A DNA stretch of 64,000 nt. Source: Fomes fomentarius. Lineage: Eukaryota; Basidiomycota; Agaricomycetes; Polyporales; Polyporaceae. Each line of letters opens with the position of its first letter. Positions within the stretch are counted from its first letter, which is position 1. The notes beneath the pieces were generated by a model. That model saw only the letters and a program-made list of their open reading frames with translations, searched no databases and was not told the origin of the DNA. The stretch covers positions 2,356,001-2,420,000 of the forward strand of contig JABYQN010000007.1 in assembly GCA_022606135.1 (NCBI GenBank). Reading direction: 5' to 3'. Made by a program: the position numbers and the translations under genes. Below are positions 35,914 to 48,808 of this stretch, one piece after another.

Positions 35914-38900
35914 TCACTCGAAGATGTCAGTCGCATAACGACCGTTCAAGACCTCGTTGAAGCAGGCGACAGCTTTCTCCTCGTCCAGGCCGTTCTGGTC
36001 CGCGATGACCTTGATGATCGTCTGCTTTACACCGGCAGCGATCTTGCTCGAGCCGCACACGAAGATCTATACATCAGCCGGGTCAGCACTCTATCGAGAC
36101 GGGCACAGTGGGTGGCTGATTCGGACCTTTGCACCAGCATTGGACGCCTCCATCACATCGTCCTGGTCGTGCAGCAAACGGCTGAGAGGAGTGAATGCGG
36201 TCAGAGTGAAAATACAAGCATATGCACAGACTCGGGGACGCACTCTTGCACGTAATGACAGCCCTTCGAGTCCCCGGTCGAGCGGGAAAACGCAGGTCGG
36301 ATGTCGACCACACCGAGCGCGCTCCACTCCTGCAATTCCGACTCGCCATACAAGAAGTCCTCGGCCGGGTTACGGCATCCGTAGAAGAGCAAGCTCTTCG
36401 CGACTTCCCGGCCAGCGAGCTTCTGCTGCGCCCGCTCCTGGAGGAACCCGCGCATTGGAGCCAGGCCGGAGCCTGCGCAAATCATCACGAGAGGAACAGT
36501 CGGGTCAGCAGGCGGGTGGAAGGCGGCGTTGGATACGCGGACGGAGAGTTGGACCTTGTCTCCGGTCCGCAGACCAGAAAGATATGTAGAGGCGACCCCG
36601 AGGTAGGGCTCGTCGCGGCCGGACAGCGGAGGCGCGTCGACGACACTGATAGTAAGCGAGAGCCGTTGAGGATTCCACAGCGGGGAAGATGAAATTGAGT
36701 ATTGTCGGATCCGCATGGGAGGGAGCATCTGAAGGAACGTGGATAGGGAGATCTCAATGTCCTTGTGCTCCTCAAGGATGTCGAGCACGCTGACTCGCTT
36801 CTTGAACACTGTGTCCGCATAGTTCGCCAAGAGCTCCTTCAGGGCCTGCGCGGACGCGGGGGAATTCTTCCCCTTCAACAAGATGTCAAGGTCTCGAGTC
36901 GTCGCAGGTTGCTGGAGCTCAACATAACCACTGAGCAGGTTGTAGACGCTGATCGGCTTCTTGACTGGAAGAGACGTAGGTGCGCTAGTGGTGATCTCGA
37001 TCTGTGAGAAGCCCGCGTGAGCGCGAGCTTACATCAATAGATCCAGAAGGTCAGGTGTTACCTCTTGTTCTATAGACAGCCCCAGGCGCGCGATCGCCCT
37101 TCGAACTAGGCGGTCTGGGTTCACCGGTAGGCTGGAACATTATCTGTCAGCTCGAATTGAGCGTATAGGTGAGGGTCGAAGTATCTCACATTGCCAGATA
37201 GTCGCCTGTCCTGTATGTTACGCCTTCCGGGAGGTCGAACTCTGTCCGGGAATGTCAAAAAAGCCAAGAACTAACGAGGTAGATATGCAATATACCGATG
37301 TGGTGCTTCGGCGGCGCATTTGGAGCAGTGAGGACTTTGTTCTCAACTACCGTCCCAAGTGCGGTGCCGGGCTGGCGCAGAATTTCCGCCCGAGAGGTGC
37401 CGGCAGAGATCGTCTTGATGTCAAACTGTGCAGCGCCAGACCCGCTGGAGGAGGCAGAGTCACCCTGTTCCGGTCACGGTGGTATCAGTGAGAATATCGC
37501 ATAGCCTAGGAGGATATCATTGACACACCTTCCCAATCGTCTCCCAAACCTTCCTTTCCCAGTTGTCGAACAACTGGAAGAATCCAGCATCCGCAGCATC
37601 ACCCTCCCCGCGTTCCACCAGACGCGTCGCGCCCCCCTTCTCAAGAAACTCGTCAATGAGCTTCGGAATCCGTTGATATGTGTTGACCCAATCGCGGTTC
37701 CCGCACCCAAACACCGCGTACTGCACTCCAGCGAACTCTTCGCCTTGCGCATTCTCTACAGTCCCAACGAAGTGTGCTGCGTTATCCGCGGGCTGGCCCT
37801 CGAACGACGCCGTCACGATCAGTACCGGACCATCTTTGGGAATGTGAGCCGCAGCGGAGTCCAGGGTACCAAGCAAGGCGCGGAAGCCTGATGAATCGGT
37901 GTCTCGTGAGGTGGTCATAAGAGAGCTAAGTCATCAGATTGTTCGTACCATGAGCAGGCGCAGCCGAGGCGAGTCGCTGAGCGAACGACTCCGAAGTACC
38001 GGTGTTGGATCCGTATAAGACGTATAGTGCCTTTCGTGATGGGTCATCACCGGTGGTTGAGGTCGTAGTCGTCTCACGGGAATGCAATGCAGTGGCGGCC
38101 GACGCCTCGGTGCTAAGGAGGGAGGATGACGGGATGGCGAGAAGGCGCGGTCGGCTTTTGCGAGGGATGGCATGGATAAAGAAGTTGTTCGGCTTGATCG
38201 TTAGTGTGTGTTTCAGTGCAAGCTCGTATGTAGGGTCGTGCATATAGAGGTCGAAATTCTGGATTACAGTAACAAGAACGAGCTGAGCTTCTTGCCAGGC
38301 GAAGGGACGACCCTGTGTTTATATGGGTTGAGGGGTCAGTTCGAGTACGCAGACCAATGACTATAGGGATACTCGCAATGCATGCCCGCATTCCAGAGCC
38401 AAACGGCTGCCACGCGTTCGGCTATGGGATCACCGATTGAGCCCTTCAAAGTGTGTAGTCGAGTCCCACTAAGTGCATACCGGTAGATTCTCGAACTTCC
38501 CGTCGAGCATGCGCTCAGGACGGAACTTCTCTGCCTATTCACTGGTGAGCTGCGATTTTGGCCGGAGACGAATGTTTACTGACGTCCTCTCCCCACATCT
38601 TGGGGTCCCGCTGAATCATGTAGATGTTGAGGAGCATGCCTTGGTCTTTATTGACAGCATATTTTCCCCCAATCACAGTATCCTCGAGCGGCGCGGCACC
38701 GCGAATCGGCGCCGTGGGTCCTAGGCGCATACTCTCCCGCATTACCGCTGCACCGTGTCACTTATTAATGGAAGTTGAGCTGCGGAAACATGGAACGACG
38801 CACCGAGCAAGTAGGGCAGCTTGTTAACGTCTTGAATTGTCATCGGGCGATCTCCAATCCTTGTGTCGATTTCCTCACGCAGCTTGCGCAACGCATCTGG

Positions 38901-40326
38901 ATTCTTAAGGAGGAAGTAGACAGTGAAGCTCAGCATTCCTGGATACGGGGTGAGTATTTTTACCCTTCGATGCGTGCCTGGGCTTTACCTGAGGTGGTTT
39001 CATGACCTGTCGAAGTTACAATGAAGGTATCGAACTCAGCGGCTAGATGACATCAGCCAGACTGACGCTCACCAGCAATGAGGAATGTGAGGAGCTATAA
39101 GTGAAACTAAGGATCGGGATGCACAAACGAGGACGAATCACGCACGTTGTATGTGATATTTTCATCCGAAAGACCAAGACCAGTCTCTTTGTCGCGCCCG
39201 TTCAACATCACAGTTACAAGATCTTCTTTCTCCGGGGGATTCGAGCGGTGGTCCTGGATAACTTCAACATGCGAACAATATAGCGCTTCAATAAATGTAT
39301 TAATGGAAGCCCATCGCCACTCACTTTCGTCGACCAGGGAGTTGAGCACACGTATGTCTTCCTCGTACTTCGCATTTCTGCCTCTCATGAGAGCGTTAAC
39401 GAGCGATGGTCGATTGGCTCGAAGGCCGCTCTCTGTCAGGAAGTCCGCCATTGCGTCCGCAAAGGGATGCGGTTTCTCCTAGGAAGAGGTTAGAGTAACG
39501 ATTCAGCGAGATGAACAGGCTACTTTGCCTCACCCGGTAGAAAGAGTTCAGCCTAGACGCGTTAATATGAGGACGGCCTCAGACCGGAGAAGGATAGGTG
39601 ACCAACTCACCGATAGGACATGGAGCAGAGGGATATTGCATCCATTGTGAGCCTCGTGAAGTCTGCCGAGGGATCAATGACGTCGCGAGGGCCAAATCTA
39701 CAAACACATCAAACTAAGTGACACGCGGAACACCCGCCGTCTCGCACATACCGCTCCCACTTCAGAATTAGTTGTGAAGTGACATCCGCCATCCCGTCAA
39801 ACATGTTGAGTACGCTCGCCGTTCCAAAACACGGCATAAGCAACCGATCTGGAAAGGACATTCAAGTTGGTTTCCGCATTCACCAGAATGAAGTATTCAA
39901 CGTACGAGCGATATACCAGTTCTGTTCTCCCGGAACATGCGCCTGCGATACATTATCTACCATCGACTTATGAAGAATACTGTGTGTAAATCACTCACAG
40001 TGAAAAGCCCGTCTCCGACACCATTGCGAACCTCCAGTAAGGCGCCTCCAACTTTCTTTATGAACCGCTTCTCGTCCGATATCTCGTTCAGAAGATCGTA
40101 TGAAGAGATCATAACGAGCTTGTTGCCTGTAGAAGAGGATCTTCAGGAACAAACAACAACTATATCCAGAGGCAGAATGATCTCCCTGACCTACGATGTT
40201 GAGCTGGTATATCTCACCATACTGTTTCGCCAGTAGGTTCAATGACCGAAGGGGGACCTCAGTTTCTATCGCGGTGATATTACCAAGGAATGGGAGGCCA
40301 GGCGGACTTGGGATAGGCGTAGTCAT
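35914..40326 (-). CDS. CYP505-type P450-reductase fusion (fatty-acid hydroxylase), copy 1
   Basis: This self-sufficient monooxygenase hydroxylates fatty acids near the omega end using NADPH. The start at 40326 gives MTTPIPSPPGLPFLGN. The P450 part shows 'NWYIAHRLLMPCFGTASV', the oxygen-binding helix TGHETTSG, 'MRESMRLGPTAP', 'KFRPERMLDGKFE' and the heme loop FGSGMRACI (Cys ligand). The FMN domain follows: 'LYVLYGSNTGTSESFAQRL', 'IVTASFEGQPADNAAHF', 'FGCGNRDWVNTYQRIP'. The FAD/NADPH part has 'RTGDYL', 'RQYSISSSP', 'CAGSGLAPMRGFLQE' and 'FYGCRNP'; the end is RYATDIFE. Many short introns interrupt it. One donor, right after the heme-Cys exon (about 38386), is GCGAGT rather than GT. I found no stop or frameshift in the parts checked. 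Confidence 0.9.
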
Positions 40327-41254
40327 GTCAGGTGGACCAAGGCTGGCAGTAAGGTGAGGGAAGTTTGATCTTGGGCCAGTCTGCGTGATCATTGATATAA
40401 CATACAAATGTCCATGCAAGCGTTTCCACCTCGTACCCACGTAGGCAGACGTAGGCCTCTCTCGCTTGCGTATCTTGTCGGCACGAAGCTTGCTCAGCTG
40501 CGCGATGGCAGCAGCCGGTCCTGTAGCGCTCATTGATATCCGGACGCGGGGGCGTCTATGTGCCTTCCGGTATGTAGTATAGCATCCGGGACAGCCGCTC
40601 CTGCAGACTACGTCAGCACAAAGACATGCATTTTTGATTTATACGAGCTTCGCCTTGGAGATTGAATACCTGAGTTGAAGCATCAATAATGAGTCCAAGG
40701 TTATTCCACCGACAATTGAGATGAGTCTCCTCGGACTTAGTACGAATCCCGCCACACGTAGTGTTCGTCCTTGAGCTTGATATCTTCCCTTGAAGAACTT
40801 TGTCTCCAGTGCAAGGAAAGCCATATTTCTGACGAGACACATAGCTCACCAGTGACCAGGGTCCAGGGGATGTCAGCGCACTAATTAATCTTGTCAAGTG
40901 CAGTTGATTGCCACTCACCATAGTTAGGGGGCGTCAGTTTAATGTGGATGTAGTATAGGGTATGGCCAAGACTGACCGCTCTGCTAAGCTCGGCAGCGCT
41001 GCGGCTTTAGAATCCACCAAATTCGACAGTCGGCACACACTGGCGCAGGGCCACCACCGCACGCCACGATGGATATGGGACCCAGTAACCCGCGGCCCCA
41101 AGGAACTCTGAAATGCCCCTTGAAGCCTTCGTATAGCGATGTGGCATAGTGGTATTCTATGTAAGTATGTTTGCGATAATTATACATACTCAACTCTAAC
41201 GGTGCTGTCGATAATGTACACGGTTCTTCCTTCCAGAAAAGAGGAGGCTTGCGC
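40327..41254. other. Intergenic between the tandem CYP505 genes
   Basis: The upstream region of copy 1 holds no clear gene. A minus-strand stretch around 40920-40640 translates, with stops, to pieces such as 'LTPPNYGEWQSTALDKI', 'KLKDEHYVWRDSY'. This faintly resembles the start of a copia-type gag, but I cannot support it. Confidence 0.35.
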
Positions 41255-44200
41255 TCATTCGAAGATGTCCGTAGCGTAACGGCCATGCATGATCTTGTCG
41301 AAGATAGCGAGCGCAGTGGCATCATCCGTTTGTTTGTTCGCCTGGATATAGCGGACGATCGTCTCCTTCACGCCGGCGGCGATCTTCCCAGAACCGCAAA
41401 CGTAGATCTGAGAGCACGAGCACAAATGGCGTCAGCATTGTATGACACACCGACGAAGCACATCAGTGACCTACCTGAGCCCCATCTGCAAACGCCTGAA
41501 CAATCTCCTCCCTATCATGGATGATTCGGCTTTTTCAAGTGTGGGTTAGTCATAGACAACGCAACACGACACGGAGTACAAGGCACTCACTCTTGCACGT
41601 ATTTGCAGCCCTTCGAATCGTCAGACGAGCGCGAGAACGCAGACCGGACGTCCACAACACCCAGCTCGCTCCACTCCTTCAGGTCCGTCTCACCGTACAG
41701 GAAGTCGTCCTTCGGAGATCGGCACCCGAAGAACAAGAAGCTCTTCCCAACAACCCTTCCTGCCTTCTTCTGTATCGCCCGCTCCTGGATGAACCCTCTC
41801 ATCGGCGCCAGGCCGGATCCCGCCGCAACCATGAGTAGCGGGATAGTCGGATCGGACGGCGGGTGGAACGCAGCGTTGGAAGCCCGGACGGAGAGCTGAA
41901 CCTTGTCCCCAGCACGCAGACCAGCGAGATAGGTTGACGCAACGCCCAGGAAGGGCTCCGCGCGCCCGGACAGCGACGGCGCGTCGACGATGCTGATGGT
42001 GAGCGTGACGTGGGAGGCGTTCCAGAGCGGGGAAGATGAGATGGAGTATTGGCGGATGCGCATAGAGGGGAGCATGTGGAGGAAGGAGGATAGGAGAAGC
42101 TCGATGTCCTTGTGCTCTTCGAGGATGTCAAGCACGCTGAGCCGCTTCTTGAAGACCGCCTCGGCGTACTCCGCCGCGAGGAGATGAAGGGCCTTTTTCG
42201 TGGCCTCCGAGGTCTTCGCCTTAAGGAGGATGTCGAGATCCCGGGTCGTCGCGGGCTGTTGCAGCTCGACATAGCCGCTAAGTAGGTTGTACACGTTGAT
42301 GGGCTTGTTGACGGGTAAAGAGGTTGGTGCAGTCGAATGAAGTTCGATCTTACGTACCCTTGGTAAGCTGATGTGCATGAAGAGACCGTCTGAGTACGCC
42401 TACCTCTTGTTCGGCGGAGAGACCGAAACGGACCAGTGCCCTGCGAACGACTCGCTCGGGGTTGATAGGCAGACTACCGAGATATCTATGGCAGCATATC
42501 GAACGGCACGCCATTATAAGTGACCCACATTGCTAGGTAATCGCCAGCACGGTAGGTCATTCCCTCAGGCAGCTCGAACTCTATTGAGGAGTGTCAGCGA
42601 ATGTCCATACGGTGCAACGCATACACAGACCAATGTGTCGCTTGGGCGGAGCACCAGGCGCAGTCAGCAACCTGTTCTCAACGACAGTACCGAGCGCAGT
42701 ATCCTTCTGACGGAGGAGTTCGGCCCGCTCCGTACCAGCTGAGACCTTCTTGACCTCGAGTCCTGTCGTCTCCGTGGACGCGGTCGTGCCATACTCCTAT
42801 AACGCACGCGCCGCCCCGTCAGGCTCGTCAGCATCGTGCAATTTCCACAACGTATCACGGCACTCTATCACGACACTCACCGCCCCAAGTTTCGCCCAAA
42901 CCGACTTCTCCCACACATCGAATGCCTCGAAGAACTCCGCCGCAGCGGCATCGCCCTCCCCACGTTCAACCAGCCGTGCGCCCCCGTGCTCCCCAAGCAG
43001 ATTATCGATGAGCGTCGGAACACGCTGGTAGGTGTTCACCCAGTCACGGTTCCCGCACCCGAACACCGCGAATTTGACGTCCTTGAACGCGTCAGCCTCT
43101 TTGACGTTCTCGAGCCACTCGACGAAGTGGGCTGCATTGTCGGCGGGCTGGCCTTCGAAGGACGCAGTGACGATGAGCACGGGGCCGTCCTTGGGCAGGT
43201 TCGCTGTGACAGAGTCCAGCGTGCCGATGGACGCGCGGAAACCTATTATCCCTACAGTCAGCCACAAGCTCTGAGCCGGAGCACCAGAGCGCTTACCATG
43301 TGCAGGAGCAGCAGACGCCAAGCGCTGCGCGAACGACTCCGAGCTGCCCGTGTTCGACCCGTACAGCACGTACAGCGGCTGCAGACTCGCTCCATCCGCA
43401 GTGACAGTCGCACCAGGGCCGCGCTCCTCCGAGTCCCCAGCGAGAAGCGACGAGGATGGGATAGCGAGGAGACGGGGCTTGTTCTTTCGCGGGATGGCGT
43501 GGATGTAGAAGTTGTGGGGCTTGATGGTGAGCGTTTGCTTGAGCTCGAGCTCGTACGTCGGGTCGTCCATGACGAGATCGAACCGCTGGAGGATTGTGAT
43601 GAGAGTAATCTGAACTTCTTGCCAGGCGAAGGGTCGGCCCTGTACGAATGTGACATTCGGGACGGGTGTTTCTCAAGCTAGCATACGAATCGGAGGTAAC
43701 TCACAATACATCCTCGCATGCCATACCCGAAAGGTTGCCAAGCGTTCGGCTACATTCTTGGAGGTCAGCAAAATCATATGAATCATATAAATGTGCGTTG
43801 TGGATAGTACGGACCGGAAGCGCTTCGAACTTCCCATCCAACATACGCTCTGGACGGAATTGATCTGCCTGCACGTCTGTCAGTATCGCACGTGCATACA
43901 CCCAAGTCGAAAGTACGGCATACATCTTCACCCCAGACCTTCGGGTCACGCTGCATAGTCCACGTGTTGACGACAATCGAGGTGTCTTTCTGGACAAAGT
44001 ACTTTCCTGCGAGCACCGTATCCTCGATCGGCGCCGCCGCCCGTGCTGGGGCGGTAGGACCCAGTCGCATACTCTCGCGCATCACCGCTGGTGTACGTTT
44101 GTCATGTCAGTTCGCACAGACGTGACGGTGAGTGAAGTGGTGGGCCAGGGGGGCGAGCTTACCGAGGAGGTAGGGAAGTTTGTTGACGTCGTGGAGGTTC

Positions 44201-45650
44201 ATAGGCCGGTCGCCGATCTTGGTATCAATCTCTTCGCGGAGCTTGCCGAGGGCCTCCGGGTTCTTCAGGAGGAAGTACACGATGAACGTGAGCCAACCTG
44301 AAGTTGTCTCATGACCTTACAAAGAGCTCGTTAGGGTCTCGTCACCGTCCATACTATGTTTACAACTCACCAGCAATGAGGAAGGTAAGGAGCTGGTTGA
44401 GACATCAGTACAGTGGTCTCAGCAACAGAGGAAGATAGTACACCCACGTTCTTCTTGATGATATCGTCGGACAGCCCAAGTCCGGTCTCCTTGTCGCGAC
44501 CTGTTAGCATCACCTGCACCAGGTCCTCCTTCTCGGGCGGGTTCGCACGATGGTCTTCCAAAACTAACGCAGTGCAGTATCAGCACTTGCGAATCCCAGG
44601 GGATGCTCGAGCAACATACTCTGCTCGACGAGCGCATTCATAATTTGTTTGTCTTGCTCATACTTTGCGTTTCTGCCCGTCATTACGGCCTGGACGAGTG
44701 CCGGGCGCCCAGCACGCAGCCCGCTCTCAATCAGGAAGTCGGTCATTGCGATGGCAAACGCATGGGGTTCCTCCTATAGTCATGACTACATCGTCAGCGA
44801 AAGTACAGATAACCATGACACGGAAGTAGTCTCACCCGGTAGAATGAGTTGAGGCTGCACAGCATGAAACACGGATGACAGATTCAGGCGTCACCGGGGC
44901 GCAGTCACCGACGAGCTCAGCATGATGACGCACCGGTAAGACATGGCGCACAGACAGATCGCATCGAGTGTGAGCCTAGTGAAGTCGGCGGACGGTTCGA
45001 TGACACCGCGGGATCCGAAGCTACAAGGCGGTAAACGACAGGGCCCTGTGTATAGGATGAAGCGCGCTTACCGCTCCCACTTGAGGACGAGTTGCGAAAC
45101 GACATCCGCCATGTCGTCGAACATGTTGTAGATGCTTGCCGTGCCAAATCAGGGCATGAGGAGGCGGTCTGCCAGCGGACGGTCATCCCTAGAACCGATT
45201 GGGACGGACAGTATACATACGAGCGATGTACCAGTTTTGGTCCTCCGGGCCGGGGACACGGGCCTGAGAAGGGAAGCCGGTGAGCGCTCAGTCATAGAAC
45301 AGATGGACGTAGTAGCTCACGGTGAACAGACCCTCTCCGGCGGCATTGCGGACCTGATTCAAACCCGCAGTAATCTTCTTGTTGAAGCGCTTCTCGTCGG
45401 ACACCTCATTCACGAGCTCGTATGACGAGACGAAGATTCTCCTGTCGCCTGCACATTCGTGCCATGCCATGATCAGCAATCCTCCAAGACGCACGGAACG
45501 TGAGATTGTGTCACCGAAGATGTTGAGTTCAAAGATCTCGCCATACTGATGGGCGAGCAGATCGAAGGATTTGATGGGGAGGTCCCTGTCGATGGCACTG
45601 ACGTGCCCGAGGAATGGGACAGCAGGGGGACTCGGGATGGGTGTGGTCAT
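41255..45650 (-). pseudogene. CYP505-type P450-reductase fusion, copy 2, broken by one nonsense codon
   Basis: The gene has the same architecture as copy 1. It starts MTTPIPSPPAVPFLGH at 45650; a GTG three codons earlier is not needed. The P450 part has 'GHETTSGWLTFIVYFLL', 'MRESMRLGPTAP', 'FRPERMLDGKFEALP' and heme loop FGYGMRGCI with a normal GTGAGT donor. The FMN part has 'LYVLYGSNTGSSESFAQRL' and 'FGCGNRDWVNTYQRVP'. The FAD/NADPH part has 'RQYSISSSP', 'AAGSGLAPMRGFIQE' and 'FFGCRSP'. The end is RYATDIFE at 41257. At 45151-45149 the codon that is TGT (Cys) in copy 1, within LLMPCFG, is TGA here, about 110 codons in. Everything else I checked is open, so the lesion is recent or an assembly error. 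Confidence 0.85.
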
Positions 45651-46096
45651 GATTGTCACAGGGTTTGTGTATCGTAAGAAGGGAATGAAGGAAGGGGAGA
45701 GGATCGGACCCGTGTTATATACGACGTCGACGTGCCTTCCAAGACGCTGATGCGATAGGGAAGGTGAACAGAGTTTACTATCAGTGCAACGTGGGCACGT
45801 TCTGGACTACACCATCCCGACGCATGCTCCCAGGCCGCACGCCACGATTGCACGGGCAGGACTGAGAACGCCCATAACGCAACTTGTCCTTCACAGCGGA
45901 GCGCGACACTTCCGGCCTCGACGACGTCGTCTACCAGCGTCCACCGGTGCGCTTACGTTCGAGTTACCGGAGCTCCAAGCGGCTGATTACCAAGCACCGG
46001 ACACTGATCTGCGGCGGGATGGATGGCATCATCGCAAACGGGGCGAAGCTATGTCCGACGGGAGGCATTTCCGAGTTGTCGCACTCGCACTTAGTA
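45651..46096. other. Intergenic, CYP505 copy 2 upstream region
   Basis: No gene is seen. It ends at the left border of the transposon, where TA at 46095-46096 abuts the inverted repeat. Confidence 0.45.
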
Positions 46097-46608
46097 GCCT
46101 CCCTCAATTCTCAGAACTTTTTTTCTGGCCAGCGCTACAGAAAGTTGGCGCGTGATAGCCGAGCGCGCTGATATGGCGACGTCTCTTGGCACAGAAGAAA
46201 AGACTAGCCGAGGGTCAGTATATCGTGTTGCTAGGATCTCGGGTAGGGGGATGACGGTGGCGGAGGGGGCGGGAGCGCGTTCTCGGCTAAATGGGAGAGG
46301 GCGGGATTGCATCCTCGGCTAAGTACACGGCGGGCAAGCGCCAATTGCTTGCTCCCGAGTCTGACTCTCGGGCGGCTAACCGTCATGTAACACGCAAAGC
46401 GTCGCTCGCGACATACACGTAGAATGCGAGGGTTATGAATATTGATTAGTGTAACATACATGATGTGCGACCTACGTACCAAGTTACGCAGCGAGAGGAG
46501 CCGATGCGGAGGAGATATTGCAGTACGCGCGAGCTGGCTGCAAATCGATATAGGCGCCCAAAAGTACGCTCGACGCGTACTCGTCGTTCGCTTTCTCTCA
46601 TTCATTCA
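46097..46608. repeat. Left terminal inverted repeat
   Basis: This matches the reverse complement of 50360-50870 with no difference that I could see. It is rich in short open frames on both strands, which are by-products of its composition. It contains ATTGATTAGTG and GC-rich stretches and ends at CTCATTCATTC. Confidence 0.92.
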
Positions 46609-46803
46609 TTCTCAGAAATACATGCGATTAAATGTCGTGTACATACCGAAGTTTTCTGGCTGGTCGTATTGTACAGTGTTGTCCATGCTCTGGCATGTTG
46701 AAGGCTACCCACTTTGACGCCCAACGCATATCTCCGCAACTGCGAGTCTCTGGCTAGCAACTACTCTATTACACTCCCCGCCGTCTGGCAACGCATAGCT
46801 ATC

Positions 46804-48767
46804 ATGCAGGGCTACAACGAGGTTAACGGATATAATTTTTCCTCTAATTTCAACTACACTCTCTTCTCTGGGCAACAGCAACTTCTCTCATCTCAGGTCT
46901 TGAATTCTCATCATGCTGCCGGAGCTCCGAGTCTACACGGTCCTCAGGATGAAAATCGCCCTCCCACAGGACGACCGACCACCCCTCAGGGGTACTCATA
47001 CCCTAATCATGTTCCCCGATTGCCTCAACGTCTCCGGAACTACTCATATCCCACTCCGACAACTGTCCCGCATCGTATCGCAGCGGCTCCGCCGGCTCAC
47101 ACTGGTCAACACCGGTTCCAGCCCGTCCCAAACATGGCTCCTTTAGGGGTTCCGGAGCATGCAGATGCTCATGCCAATCGCAACGCTCGTTACATGCCAC
47201 CGGAGGGACAGGAGGTCAATCACGGTTATGGCGAAGAAGGTTGGGATGATGACTTTGAGGTATGTAACTCCTCCGGATGGTTCGTTGGCACTCTGACATG
47301 GTTGGAATAGAACTGTTTCACGTCAGCGATGAGCAACGTCAGTGCAAAGAAGCCTGCGCTCTCCATGCCAGCGCCGAACCGAGGGAATGCATCATCAGCC
47401 CCGGCCCAGACTGTCGCACGTTCTGCCGCCAAAGAAGTTAGAGGGGCTCCGCGAGATGCCACGGTGCGTGCGAGTCATATGCACTCTAATCCCTTCGGTT
47501 AAGTGCGCCTACTGAGCATGATGTTAAACACGACCAGAAATCAGCAAAGAAGAGCTCGACACGTCCGAATCCTCCTGGAGGAAAGACAAAAGCGGCAGCT
47601 TCGGCAACGAGCACAGGCAATGGCACTACACCTTCACAGGCTCGTGGGAAGGGCAGTAAGTCCGGCTCAAATCGTCGTGCAGGAGGGATGTCAGATGCGG
47701 AAATCGAGACTCTCACGGAGGAAGCGAAAGCGGAAGCTGGCTTGAAGCCGGCCAAGAAGCGTGGTTTGACGTACAGTGAGAAGCTTACTGTCGTGCGATA
47801 CATGACGGAGACGAAGGATCGTTGGAGCAGCCTAAAGCTTTGCAAGAACGACCACTTCAAGACAGTATGTATCACCCTCTGCATGTCGATTGTGGTGCTG
47901 ACCGCCATACAATTACGAACCACTGCTTACACAGTTGTCCATGAAACTTGACAAAGACGAGAAGCAGATCGCCGTGTACTGGAACAACGGTGCATGGGAG
48001 AAGTACAAGCTTTGCCGGGAGAACCTTGTCAAGCACACTGGCGGTGGTGACGGAGATGACGACTGGTTCCTGGAGGGTTCGATCCCTGATTCTGACGCTG
48101 ACGCTGAGGATCTGGACCCTTCCAGTGATGACTCGGACGGCACGAGCAGCCGTCCCCGCAAGCTCAAGTTTGTTCGCGAGAATACAACCGGCAAGTATTC
48201 TCGGAAGACTCTCGTCAAGTTCTTGAACAGTGAGATATACACTATCATCCATAATCGGTGTGTGTCCTCTGTTCCAAGCTCAGGCATATGCCGTCCATGT
48301 TCAACTGATCAGGTTTGGGCAACAGTGCTAAGGGAGACGCCAGCGTGACGCGCAAACGTCCGTTTGACTCGATGTCACCAATCTCAGACACAGAGACCAC
48401 CAAGGCAGATCAACTAGTACACAAGCGGGCCAAGAAGCGTCATGGTGACGACAGCGATCATGACGATGATGAGGCGTTCAAGGAGACGCTTACCTTCCTG
48501 CAAAGCCGCGCTAAGACACAGGATGATCTCAAACGCAAGGAACTCGAGTTGGCCGAGCGCAAGGATCAGCGGGAGCAGGCTGAGGCTGCGGCACGGTTGA
48601 AGGCGGTGAAACTTGACGTTGAGCTTAGGAAGCGTGAGCTTCGCCTGCAGGAGCGCTCACAGGCACTACGGATGACCGAGTCTTCTGACCGGGCTGTGGT
48701 TCAGCAAGGTCATGCCATCTTGGATCGTATCGCTATTGAGGAGGCCCAAGAGCTTGCGACTGCGTAA
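46804..48767 (+). CDS. Transposon accessory protein with SANT/trihelix-like and coiled-coil regions
   Basis: Exons 46804-47259, 47311-47463, 47538-47864, 47935-48257 and 48326-48767 close in frame to 566 aa. Residues 1-200 are Pro/Asn/His-rich and disordered. Residues 200-255 are basic, Ala/Lys/Ser-rich. A compact segment 'LTYSEKLTVVRYMTETKDRW', then 'AVYWNNGAWEKYKLCRENLV', has the spaced tryptophans of Myb/SANT or trihelix folds and is likely the DNA-binding part. An acidic Asp/Ser stretch follows, then a basic 'KRPFD' region and a long Glu/Arg/Lys coiled coil (ELELAERKDQREQ...) near the end. Harbinger elements typically pair the transposase with a Myb-like partner that brings it to the DNA and nucleus; this protein is placed in that role by context. 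Confidence 0.75.
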
Positions 48768-48808
48768 TAGACACTCATTCAGTCCTGTCATACTATATTT
48801 ACATCTAC

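Noticed and set aside
40613..40921. Possible copia-type gag remnant between the CYP505 genes
   Set aside because: Only a faint resemblance in one short peptide, with stops in frame and no long terminal repeats or reverse transcriptase nearby.
45149..45151. The TGA at a cysteine position in CYP505 copy 2 as a selenocysteine codon
   Set aside because: The residue is not the heme ligand or a redox site, the copy 1 equivalent is an ordinary Cys, I saw no SECIS-like element, and higher fungi are not known to use selenocysteine.
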